Shown: positions 10,960 to 22,000 of the stretch, piece after piece
Layout of the letters: each line of letters opens with the position of its first letter
How positions within the stretch are numbered: the first letter of the stretch is position 1
Notes under the pieces: generated by a model
Seen by the model: only the letters and a program-made list of their open reading frames with translations
Told to the model about the DNA's origin: nothing
Databases searched by the model: none
Assembly: GCF_041296385.1 (NCBI RefSeq)
Contig: NW_027183804.1
Coordinates: 1,426,001 to 1,490,000, forward strand
From: Aphelocoma coerulescens
Taxonomy: Eukaryota > Chordata > Aves > Passeriformes > Corvidae
Direction of reading: 5' to 3'
DNA length: 64,000 nucleotides
Translations under genes and position numbers: made by a program

Positions 10960-11614
10960 TGTCTTGGGGTGACCTTATGATGTGTATCCCATATCGCTGC
11001 CTATGCCCAGAAATTAACTTTGTGCCTTTCTATGCCTCTAAACTGAGCCTGAGAGGGGGAAGGAAAAAACTGAGCAAAACTTTCTCAAAGCAGTTTGCAG
11101 CTTGTTCAAGGTCACACAGAGATAGCAGATTTTTTTTTTCCCCAGCTGCAGCAGGGGAGCGAGGAAGCACCCGGCTTGCTGCTTTCCAGTCAGCTTTTGG
11201 CCAGTTGTTTCAGTTTCTTGTTCTCCAGAGAGAGACTGAGAGTTGGACTTTGCTTTTCCTTCTCTGGAATTCCAGATTTTCTCCCTTTACTACTGGACTG
11301 CTTTCAACCTCAGAGCACATCGGGAGGACTTTCCACTGGGCACAGACGGCCTGGCCCTGGCCCAAGCCCCAGCTCCGAGGAGACCAAAGGGAGGACTCTG
11401 ACACTTTCCCAGGTTTTTCCTCCACAGCGAAACATTTCATTATTTAGCATTATTTTCCTTTTCCTGTGATTTTGGTAAATAAATAGTTTTATCTCCTTCA
11501 CTTTCCTTCAAGGAAAATTTATTTTTTCCCAAACCTGGGGGGGGGGGGGGGGGGGGGGGGAAGGGGTGGTTGTGCCTTCTCTCAGAGGATATATTTCTAA
11601 ATTTGGCCAAACTG
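10960..11614 (+). mobile_element. 5' LTR of ERVL-like provirus
   Basis: Starts TGTCTTGGGGTGAC and aligns over its length with the 3' LTR at 17049. It contains a run of 24 G at 11537-11560 that is absent from the 3' LTR. The divergence between the two LTRs indicates an old insertion. No convincing target-site duplication was found, so the ends could be off by some bases. Confidence 0.85.
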
Positions 11615-11626
11615 GAAAAAATTTAG

Positions 11627-11644
11627 TGGCGCCCAACTGCGTGG
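11627..11644 (+). other. Candidate retroviral primer-binding site
   Basis: TGGCGCCCAACTGCGTGG follows the 5' LTR, as expected for a tRNA-primed element. The TGGCGCCC start is typical. The tRNA is not assigned. Confidence 0.5.
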
Positions 11645-11973
11645 CTCGAAGGAAAGTGAAAATAAAAAACTGTGCTAATTACATTTTGGTTTGAATTTAC
11701 TTATTCTGTGTTGGGGTAAAGTAGTCACCATTCTGGTTGAGTTCATAATGTCTCTCTGGATCAATGTACTCATGTCTTTCTGGTCCTTAGGCTTCATTGA
11801 GGTACTAGTGCTTTTTTGGTCCCTAGGGTTGTTTGCCTATCCACAACTTGCTCCAATCTTGTCCCTGATATGTAAATTTTACAGAGCAGGGAGACAAATC
11901 AGGATTTCTATTTTGCTGTGCTCGGTGATAATGATTTATAAGAAGTTGACAGAGGCACAGGCAGCTGTTTGAG

Positions 11974-13644
11974 GTGTGTGTGATAAGTGGTTTCTCCGTC
12001 CTAACCCCAGTCCTAGCTTCGGTAGCCTGTTTTGGGAATTTATTAGTAATTGTACCCAGATTGTTAGAGGAGGAGGAGATGCGGTTTCCCTTCTCTTTAA
12101 ATTTGATAGGTTATCTTTTGAGAATGTTCAGTATCCCCTGGATGTTAAAGAGACCACCCTCCTGGTATTTAATCTGGTAAGTTTCCTCTATGTGCTCTGT
12201 ATGTCTCGCAGCTTGTCTAGAATAAGAGCTCAGATTTCCTGGGTGACTGCTGAGACACCTGACCCAGAGGTGGAGCATCCTCAGTGGTGTGAGGAATGGG
12301 AGGACATCAGCCAAACCCTAAAGAAATTCTCCGACCCGATAGTTTGGGATTTCCCATCTGGACAAATTCAGAAACCAGCTGAGGTGGGGAAATATCTGAA
12401 AGAGAAATACAATGACAATTCCAATGAGAACAAGCTCCTTGTAATATGTTGGGCTTTGGCATATGCCTATCGCACACTGCAGCCGGTAAGGGTAGAGAGG
12501 CAGGAAGATCAATCAGCAAAGCCTGCAGCCACCCCAGTCACTCAGGCTGCAGATAAACCAGACAGCCAGCCCAAACCAGATGGAGAGTCTAAGCCACTGA
12601 CAGTGGCTCCTGTCACGAGGAAAAAGCACATAACCAAAACTGATTGCCCAGTGAAAGATGATGATGATGCAGGGGAAGGGACCTCAAAAGATGCAGGGGA
12701 AGGAACCTCAAAACCACCAACGGACTCAGGCACAGAAACCATTACTGAGTCCATGTCCATAAAGGACCTTCACAGCCTAAGAAAGGATTACACCCGACGG
12801 TCTGATGAATCCATAATAAGTTGCATGGTCCGTATTTGGGATGCAGCAGGTGATGATGTGATGCTGGATGGTGCTGAAGTGAGGCATTTGGGATCCCTGT
12901 CACGTGATCCAGTGATCGACCAAGCAATGAAAAGGGGGGCTGACTCTACCAGTGTCTGGAGACGTGACTGAAAGATACATGTGCGGAGATGATCTCTACA
13001 TGCAGCAAACCCCGTGGAAGACCATAGAAACAAGGGATCCAATGCCTGAGAGAACTAGGGGTGGTAGAGGTTATCTTCGCAAATGACCCAGGATTGAAAA
13101 GTCCAGACCGGGCCAAAGTTATTCCATATATGCGGCGAAAACTCATACACCTTGGGCCACCAGAATACGCTTCTGCTTTAGCAATAATGAAACTGGACTA
13201 CGGTGCGAATGAGACTGTGAGGGATATGGCAGTGAAGCTCCGAGCATCTGCAGACTCTGTGCATGGCCCAACACATGCAAAAATAGCAGCTGTGGAAACA
13301 CATATCCAGAAAATGGAAGATGAAATGAAGAAGAGTCTCCAGGAGATTAAAGAGTGCCTTCCCCAGAAAGAAGGTACATCCCACGAAGTGAGCTGTGGAA
13401 TTTCCTGTGTGACAGTGGGGAAAACATGAGGAAGTGGGGTGGACAACCCACTTCTGCTCTGGCAGCACGAGTGAGTGAACTGAAGGAGCGCAAGTCTCAG
13501 AAAGGAGGATCTACCAAAAAGGAAGTAGCTCCAGTTGCCTGTAGCCAAACTGCCGGAAATGATGGAAAAGAAGATGGCATGTCCAATTCCCATGAAGGAA
13601 CCTCTAAGATACAGGCCCAGGGAAAGAAGGATAACCAGGCATAG
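11974..13644 (+). pseudogene. ERVL-like gag, frameshifted
   Basis: This region encodes the structural polyprotein of the element in pieces. A first open frame (11976-12971) has an acidic, proline-rich middle and ends early. The capsid-like part follows in a second frame (13061-13429), then a lysine-rich segment in a third frame (13354-13644). The third frame is continuous with pol except for a TAG at 13642. At least two frameshifts break gag. No zinc-knuckle CCHC was seen. It is annotated as an old, non-functional copy. Confidence 0.7.
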
Positions 13645-16600
13645 AGGGGCCCTGCCTCTAGCCAGGTAGAGGTCAGGGAAAACCGTGTTTTTTGGACTGT
13701 GTGGATTCGTTGGCCTGGTACATCAGAACCACAAAAATACGATGCCTTGGTTGACACTGGTGCGCAGTGTACAATAATCCCATCGCAGCATGTGGGGGTA
13801 GCATCTGTTTCTATTGCTGGTGTAACAGGTGGATCACAAAATTTGACCTTGGTGGAAGCTGAGGTGAGCCTGACTGGAAATGAGTGGAAGAAACATCTCA
13901 TTGTGACTGGCCCAGAGGCCCCGTGCATTTTGGGCATAGACTTCCTCCGGAACGGGTATTTTAGAGACCCAAAGGGACTCAAGTGGGCTTTTGGAATAGC
14001 TGCTGTGGAGACAGAGGGCATCAAGCAATTGAACACTTTGCCTGGGCTATCAGAGAACCCGTCTGCAGTCGGCCTTCTGAAGGTGGAAGAACAAAGAGTA
14101 CCAATTGCTACCTCGACAGTTCATTGCCGACAGTACCGGACAACTCGAGATGCTGTGATTCCCATCCACAAGGTGATCCGTGAGCTGGAGAGCCAAGGGG
14201 TGGTCAGCAAGACCCACTCACCCGTCAACAGCCCCATTTGGCCTGTGCACAAGTCTGATGGGGAATGGAGATTGACTGTGGACTATCGTGCCTTGAATGA
14301 AGTGACTCCACCGCTGAGCGCTGCTCTGCCGGACATGTTGGAGCTCCAGTACGAGCTGGAGTCCAAAGCAGCAAAGTGGTACACCACTATTGACATTGCC
14401 AATGCATTTTTCTCCATTCCTCTGGCAGCAGAGTGCAGGCCTCAGTTTGCCTTCACCTGGAGGGGTGTGCAGTACACCTGGAACCGACTGCCCCAGGGGT
14501 GGAAGCACAGTCCCACCATCTGCCATGGACTGATCCAGGCTGCACTGGAAAAGGGTGAGGCCCCAGAACACCTGCAGTACATTGATGACATCATTGTGTG
14601 GGGGAACACCTCAACAGAAGTGTTTGAGAAAGGAGAGAAAATCGTCCAAATTCTCCTGGAAGCTGGTTTCGCCGTCAAGAAGAGCAAAGTCAAGGGACCT
14701 GCCCGAGAGATCCAGTTCCTGGGAGTAAAGTGGCAAGATGGACGGCATCAGATTCCCACTGAGGTTGTCAATAAGATCAAAGCAATGTCTCCACCGACCA
14801 ACAAGAAGGAAACACAAGCTTTCCTAGGTGCCATAGGCTTTTGGAGGATGCATATTCCTCAGTACAGCCAGATTGTGAGTCCTCTTTACCTGGTTACCTG
14901 AAAGAAGAACAATTTCCACTGGGGCCCCGAACAGCAACAAGCTTTTGCCCAAATCAAGCAGGAAATTGCTCATGCCATAGCCCTTGGCCCAGTCAGGACA
15001 GGACCCAAAGTGAAGAACGTGCTCTACTCTGCAGCTGGGAGCCATGGTCTGTCCTGGAGCCTTTGGCAGAAGGTGTCTGGTGAGACTCGAGGTCGACCAC
15101 TGGGATTTTGGAGCCGAAGCTACAGAGGGTCTGAAGCCAACTACACCCCAACAGAGAAGGAAATCTTGGCAGCTTATGAAGGAATCCAAGCCGCCTCAGA
15201 GGTAATTGGAACTGAGGCACAGCTCCTCCTGGCACCCCGACTACTGGTGCTGGGGTGGATGTTCAAAGCAGAGGTTCCCTCTACCCACCACGCCACCAAT
15301 GCCAGATGGAGCAAATGGATTGCTCTCATCACGCAGCGCGCCCGTATCGGAAAACTGAATCGCCCTGGAATTTTGGAAATAATCACAAACTGGCCAGAAG
15401 GTGAAAACTTTGGTCTCGCTGATGAACAAGAACAAGTGACATGTGCTGAAGAAGCTCCACCGTACAACCAACTGCCATCAGAAGACACACGCTACGCTCT
15501 TTTCACCGACGGTTCTTGTCGCATCGTAGGGATGAAACGAAAGTGAAAAGCAGCCGTATGGAGTCCCACACGACGGGTTGCAGAAGCTACTGAAGGAGAA
15601 GGTGGATCAAGCCAACTCGCTGAACTCAAAGCTGTTCAACTAGCCCTGGACATTGCTGAAAGAGAGAAGTGGCCAAAGCTCTACCTCTACACTGATTCAT
15701 GGATGGTAGCCAATGCTCTGTGGGGATGGTTAGAGAAGTGGGAAAAAGCTAATTGGCAGCGTAGGGGAAAACCAATCTGGGCTGCTGAAGAGTGGAAAGA
15801 CATCGCTGCCCGAGTAAGAAAGCTGGTTGTGAAAGTCCGCCATGTAGATGCCCATGTCCCCAAGAGTAGGGCTAATGAGGAACACCAAAACAACAAGCAG
15901 GTAGATCAGGCTGCAAAGATAGAAGTGTCACAGATAGATTTAGATTGGAAACGTAAAGGAGAGTTGTTCCTAGCTCAATGGGCCCATGATGCCTCAGGCC
16001 ATCAGGGCAGAGATGCCACCTATAAGTGGGCACGAGATCGAGGGGTGGATCTAATCATGGACAGTATCTCCCAGGTGATCCATGACTGTGAGACATGCGC
16101 TGCGATCAAGCAGGCCAAGCGGGTGAAGCCCCTGTGGTATGGTGGGCGATGGTCCAAATACAAGGATGGGGAGGCCTGGCAGATTGATTCCATCACACTG
16201 CCTCAAACCCGCCAAGGCAAGCGCTGTGTGCTCACAATGGTAGAAGCCACCACAGGATGGCTGGAGACCTACCCTGTGCCTCATGCTACAGCCCAGAACA
16301 CCATCCTGGGCCTGGAAAAGCAAGTCCTTTGGAGGCATGGCACCCCTGAGAGAATTGAATCTGACAATGGGACTCATTTTAAGAACAGCCTTATTAATAC
16401 CTGGGCTAGAGAACATGGCATTGAGTGGGTGTACCACATCCCTTACCATGCACCAGCTGCAGGCAAAGTGGAACAGTGCCATGGATTGTTGAAAACCACC
16501 TTGAAGGCACTGGGTGGGGGAACTTTCAAAAATTGGGAGCAGCATCTGGCAAAGGCCACCTGGTTAGTTAACACCCCAGGTTCCACCAAGAGAGCTGGTC

Positions 16601-16821
16601 CAGCCCAATCTGAATCCCTGCATACAGTAGATGGAGATAAGGTCCCAGTAGTGCATGTCAGAGGTCTGTTAGGAAAGACTGTGTGGATAAATTCTGCCTC
16701 GAGTACAGACAAACCCATCTGTGGGGTTGTCTTTGCTCAGGGACCTGGTTGCACGTGGTGGGTAATGCAGAAAGATGGAACAACACGTTGTGTACCGCAG
16801 GGAGATCTGATTGTTGTGTGA
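13645..16821 (+). pseudogene. ERVL-like pro-pol, two in-frame stops
   Basis: One reading frame carries, in order, an aspartic protease (LVDTGAQ near 13750), reverse transcriptase (LPQG, and YIDD near 14578), RNase H (TDGS near 15508, TDSW near 15692) and integrase. The integrase has an HH-CC finger with CETC near 16090 and the catalytic trio in WQIDS, ESDNG and KVEQ. The frame is interrupted only by TGA at 14899 and TGA at 15544, so the polyprotein is broken. No env and no dUTPase are recognised between integrase and the 3' LTR. The absence of env and the motif set suggest class III (ERVL-like), though the class is inferred. Confidence 0.85.
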
Positions 16822-16892
16822 AAACCATCTGTAATGTGGAATGCCTGGGTACCACTGCTTGCTGATTGTCACTCTCACTGTTCGTACATAGC

Positions 16893-16894
16893 TG

Positions 16895-16977
<83 letters not shown>

Positions 16978-16978
16978 T
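16893..16978 (+). repeat. (TATATG)n microsatellite
   Basis: About 13 perfect hexamers between pol and the polypurine tract of the ERVL-like provirus. Confidence 0.95.
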
Positions 16979-17033
16979 GATGTGTGTGTGTAGAGTTAGA
17001 ATATCTTAGTTTGGGCATTGAGCCAATGATATG

Positions 17034-17048
17034 GGATAAGGGGTGGAA
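17034..17048 (+). other. Polypurine tract
   Basis: GATAAGGGGTGGAA lies directly before the TGTCTTGG start of the 3' LTR. This is the position of the plus-strand primer in retroviruses. Confidence 0.6.
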
Positions 17049-17685
17049 TGTCTTGGGGTGACTTTGTGATGTGTATCCCGTATCACTGCCCTATGCCCAG
17101 AAATTAACTTTGTGACTTTTTGTGCCTCTAAACTGAGCCTGAGAGGAGGAAGGAAAAACTGAGCAAAACTTTTTCAAAGCAGTTTGCAGCTTGTTCAAGG
17201 TCACACAGAGATAGCAGATTTTTTTTTTCCCCAGCTGCAGCAGGGGAGGGAGGAGGCACCCGGCTTGCTGCTTTCCAGTCAGCTTTTGGCCAGTTCTTCA
17301 GCTTCTTTTTCTCCAAAGGGAGACTGAGAGCTGAATTTTTTTTCATTCCCTGGAATTTTGGATTTTCTCTCTTTTCTGATGGACTGCTTCAATATCAGAG
17401 CACATTGGGAGGACTTGCCACCGAGCACAGAGGGCCTGGCCCTGGCCCAAGCCCCAGCTCCGAGGAGACCAAAGGAAGGACTCTAACATTTTCTCAGGTT
17501 TTTCCTCCACACTGAAAGATTGTATTATTTAGCATTATTTTCCTTTTCCCGTGTGTTCGTTAAAGAAATAGTTTTTATCTCCTTCACTTTCCTTTGAGGA
17601 AAACTTATTTTTTCCTGAACCAGGTTCAGGGGAGGGGTGGTTGTGCCTTCTCTCACAGGATATATTTCTAAATTTGGCCAAACTG
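17049..17685 (+). mobile_element. 3' LTR of ERVL-like provirus
   Basis: Aligned with the 5' LTR from TGTCTTGG to GGCCAAACTG, with substitutions and indels throughout. Confidence 0.85.
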
Positions 17686-17689
17686 ACAC

Positions 17690-17875
17690 ATATGCAAATG
17701 AACCAAACTTACAAAACTGTGAAGAACTCGTGACCTGTTGTCCATCTTGGGGTCCCTCTTGGCAGTAGCCTCTGGCTACCCTGGGTGTACCTTTGAAGGC
17801 CTTTCAAATAAATACCTACCTTTATTCCCTTATTCTGGTCTAGCCTCTGTTTTTAGGTGGCCTCTCAAGGCATCA
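17690..17875 (+). mobile_element. LTR 3'-end fragment (GGCATCA family)
   Basis: Contains AAATAAATACC and ends GGTGGCCTCTCAAGGCATCA. The terminal GGCATCA equals the end of the solo LTR at 20713-21158. The 5' part is missing. Confidence 0.5.
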
Positions 17876-18329
17876 GGAGGGGCTGCAATTCCACACTTGT
17901 GGAGACCAGAACCACCCCCAGGATCCCAACACTGCCTGACAGCACTCTGGACACCGGGATGGTCGCGTGTCCGAGTCTCGGCCACTGTGCTGCTGCTTCA
18001 TTTGCTCGTAGGCACACCCAGAGGCCACTGTTAAGCCCGGATGGTCTCTGGTTCTGCCCTCTCCCTGATCCCGTGCAGGGATGGAGCACTGCTGTGCTTT
18101 CAGGAAGCTGCTCTTGAAAGCTTCCAGCATTCCAAGCTCCTTTGCCCTCTGTGGAGGCTTGCCACGGAATCCCTCACAGCTGCCTCCGGAGCATACTCCT
18201 GTTGGCTGTTCTAAAATCCAGGGCCTTCGGGGTGCTCAGCAAGACCTCTGACTCCACAGTGTTGTGGAACTGGACCTTCAGGACAGGGACCTTTCCAGCC
18301 TGAGCTGCCCTCGTTCCTCTGTGTCTCTG
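17876..18329. other. No gene recognised
   Basis: Intergenic sequence without coding or repeat signature that I can support. Confidence 0.5.
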
Positions 18330-18700
18330 CATAAAATATGGCATGGTGTGGATACAAAAATGCTGCTAGCAAGGATTTTCTTGCTATTTTCTAAGCCCGT
18401 GAGAGACTTTTCTCTCTCACAGAAGAGGCAGCAGAGTTATGTAAACAACCAAACACCTGCAGCCTTGAAAAGTCTTGTTTATAGTACAGTAGAAAAATAT
18501 TTTGACAATGGATGCTTTAGGATTTTAGCCAATCACCCCAAGGGGTGGCTGATCCTTTGTCCAATTAGACTATGAAGGAAAAAGTCTATGAAAGAGTTTG
18601 CAAAATAATTAAATAAATCAATCTTGCTGCACAATTCCTGCCTGCTGGATCTTCTCTCCTCCTCCCTACGGCTGCGGGACACGGTGATATACCCTAGGGT
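18330..18700 (+). mobile_element. LTR-like sequence
   Basis: CCAAT-type boxes (GCCAATCACC, TCCAATTAG) are followed by AATAAATCAATCTTGCTGC, the order U3-R-U5. The ends are not defined. It could be a solo LTR. Confidence 0.35.
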
Positions 18701-18811
18701 TGCAGTAATAGCATGGAAGAGAGCGGCAGGAGGGGCCTGTGTGTCCCAGGGCTCAGGTTTTGCGCCGCTTCAGCACCACAGAGATGCAGGTCAAGTGAAG
18801 AAGCCAAACTG

Positions 18812-18817
18812 TTTATT
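18812..18817 (-). terminator. Poly(A) signal of the MROH-like gene
   Basis: AATAAA on the minus strand, about 215 nt beyond the stop codon of the MROH-like gene. Confidence 0.5.
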
Positions 18818-19030
18818 AATATGAGGCGAAGCAAAGGGGATGAGCTGGGAGGAAAAAAGGGGATGGGCAGGGTCTGAGGGCTGGAGTGATGGAGCTGTCA
18901 AAAGGGAGGGAGGGCAGGAACTATGGGAGCTTCCCACAGGCTCAGCTGTGACCATCATCAGCTGTGCCTGGAGGTCCAGCTGCTCTACTCTGTCTCCAGA
19001 TGGTCTCATCTTGCAGGATATCTGGAGGTC

Positions 19031-22000
19031 TTAAAGGGACTCTGGTTCTGAGCCAGCAGATGAACGTAGTTCTGCAGCTCTTTTGTTGAATATTTCCTGA
19101 ACTACGATGTTTGTCTGGGAAGGGCTGTCATCTCTCCTCAGGGCTTGAAGGGCTGGAAGAGACAGGAACAGAGCCACGGTCAGAGCCTGGATCTGCGGGA
19201 ATCCAAGCAGACCTTACTGCCAGGGCCATCTCACCCAGCTCCTGCCATGGCCAGAAGACAGCAGGGGCCAAGGAGATCAGCCAGAAGGTGCTGGCCATGA
19301 AGCTCCCCACCGTGTCCCTGAAACCTCTCTGTGCTCTGCCCACTTCACCCCAAGTCCACACATGGAGCAAAGCCCCCACAGCCAGGGCAGGGATTGCAGC
19401 TCCCGAGCCAGGCATTGCAGCTCGCCCCCGCCAGCCCCCGCTGACAGCCCGCTGCCCTCACTCACCCTCACTGAGGACCTGGAGCTCTTCCTTCTGCCCC
19501 CTCAAGAGCACCCTGGCAGTCGCTGGGAGCACAGAGGCGGTCACGGCCCCGCGGCACAGCTCCCTCGCAGCGGCGCTGCCAGCCCCGTGGCCACTCGCTC
19601 TCCTGCCCTGGCAGGGCTCAGCCCGGGCCCGTGCCGCATCCTGACGCCCGAGGGCACGGCTGCGAGAGGGCGGCAGCGGCCCCGAGGGCAGGCGGGGCTG
19701 CACGGCCCCGGGCCCGGATGCCGCTGCCGGGGCAGCAGCCGGGGCTGGGGCCGAGCTGCGGCGGGGCGGGGAGGGGCCCCGGGCTCGTGGCTCACCCATG
19801 AACCTGGCGGCCGCCTCCCGCAGGGACTCCTGTGGGCTGCCCACGAACGGCAGGGCCTGGTGCAGGAGCTCGGCCGCTCGGCTCCTGTCCGCTGCCAGCT
19901 GCAGAGAGCGCCAGGAGGGAAGGGTTGGCGCGGGCTCAGCCCTTGGCCGGGCTCTCTGCGCCCAGCCCTGGCCTCCCCTGCCCGCACGGCCCCGAGGCCC
20001 GGCCAGCAGCCGCTGGCGCCGGGCTCTGGAGGGGGCCGAGGGCCGGCTGCTGCCCGGGGAGCCGCGGTGCCGCCCCGCGCCACAGCCCAGCGGGGCCGGG
20101 GCTCCATCGGCAGCCGGCTCGGGGCCACAGGAGCCTGGAGAAGAGCCCAGGCAAGGGAGCGGCGTGTGGGGCGCAGGCTGGCGCTCCTGGTGCAGCACCG
20201 CAGCCAACCCCACACTGGGTACCAGGGGCAGGGGGCTTCTCCAGGCTCAGCTTGGGCTTCCAGGCAGTCCTTACCAGGCACTCGGCAAACTTCAACCTCT
20301 GGTCCTTCTTCAGCAGCTGCTCGAGATCTGTCCTCTTCAGGAACTTGGCTGCACAAATCAGTGTTTCACGAGAAGCCTGGAGAGCAGCAGAGACCCAGAG
20401 ATGGCACCACGGCCCAGGGCACAGGACTCGTGTCCCTGTGCCAAGGCTGGGAGGAGGCTGCAGCCCGGGAGGCGCCAGGGCTGGAGGCAGCCGAGCCCCC
20501 TCCCAGGGATGCAGCAGCATCCCACAAAACCTTACCTTTGCCACACGCCAGTTCTCATCATCCCAGTAGATTAAAAGTGGGTAAAGGCTCTGGTTCACAA
20601 TCGTCTTCAGGGGCTTTTTTCCCTCCTCCACTACCAACTCCATCACCTTGGAGAAGAGGTGAATGGAGAGCAGCTGCACATGGCTATTGTCCTGGAGGAA
20701 AGGAAACCAACTTGATGCCATGATGATTTTTTTGCCTTTTCTTTCATACCCCGTTTATATACCTTTTTATAGCTTTTTGTATTCTTAGTGGTTTTTAGCC
20801 TACATTCTTAGACTTATTTTGTTAAGCTAGGAGACTAAACATCTTAGAAACGCCAGACACCAATGTCCTCTCCAGAACACATTTTGTCAACTAAGATAGG
20901 ACCATTGAGGGGGAAGGTTCCTTGGGAAGGGGGGCTCAATTGAGCCTCTCACTGGGGAATCTTTGATAGATATGCTAATTAGTAAGATCTATAATGTTAT
21001 ACCCAATCTATCGTGTGTGTGCATTGCGGGGCGCATTTTGGCCCATTCCACGTGGGCGTGGTGCACCTAAGGATCCTTATAATAAATACAGAGGTAAAAG
21101 CCCTTTCTCCCTTCTAAGCGTGTTTGACTCTTGATTTTAAGACCAGGAAAAGGCATCAAACTACTCCAGGCCCACCTAGGCAAAGGCCTGAAAATGCAAA
21201 AGGCACAGCATTTCTGGGCAGCACCCAGTGCCTATGGCTGGGGCACAGAGCCTTACATTTGCAAAGAGTGGCAGGAGCGCCTCAGCCAGTTTCGGGGCGG
21301 TGGTGCTGGATACCAGGATGTCTTTGTTCTCCAGCACATTCATGAACACAGAGAGGGACATCCTGACCACCTCTCCGTCTGCATCATCCAGCAGCTCCAC
21401 AAGCCGTTGGGACAGGCTGCCCATCCTTCTGGTCTGTGTGGAACACAAGGCTGTGCTGTGAAGCCATGAACGGCTGCACTGCCTACACCACCCCGGCCCT
21501 GCAAGCCCACCCTGCTGCCGCAGGGCCCGGTGGCCAAAGGCCTGTCCCGAAGCACTGGGGCAGCTGAGCCGGGAGGCAGGAGAGCTGGGAGCAGCTGCCT
21601 CAGCTCCTGAAGCCCAGCCAAGCCCATGTGACTGCTTTCCCCAGCGCAGCTTCAGCCGCTGCCGCCTTCTCACCATCGCGGGATCCTTGCTGAGCACCAC
21701 GAGGCCTCTGAGTGCCAGGCGACATCTCTGCCTGCACTCGCTCAGCAGGTACCTGGACATCATCTCCAGGACACTGTCACTGCATTCCCTCAAGTCCAGG
21801 CACTCGAGGACCTGAAAGGCACAGGGCAGTGACAGGGGAGCCGGCCGGCAGGAGCCCGGAACCGCCCAGGGCTGGGCCCAGGCAGCAGCGCAGGGCGCGG
21901 GCACCGTCCCAGGCAGCTGCGGCTACGAGAGGGCAGAGAGGCGGGAGGCAGCTCAGCGAGGCAGTGCTGGCCATCAGGCTCACCTCCACAAGGAATGCCA

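Noticed and set aside
16893..16978. TATATG array as a promoter
   Set aside because: A perfect microsatellite; the TATA-like content alone is not evidence.
19362..20723. 453-codon plus-strand frame
   Set aside because: Antisense to MROH exons and CpG-rich introns, with no recognisable domain.
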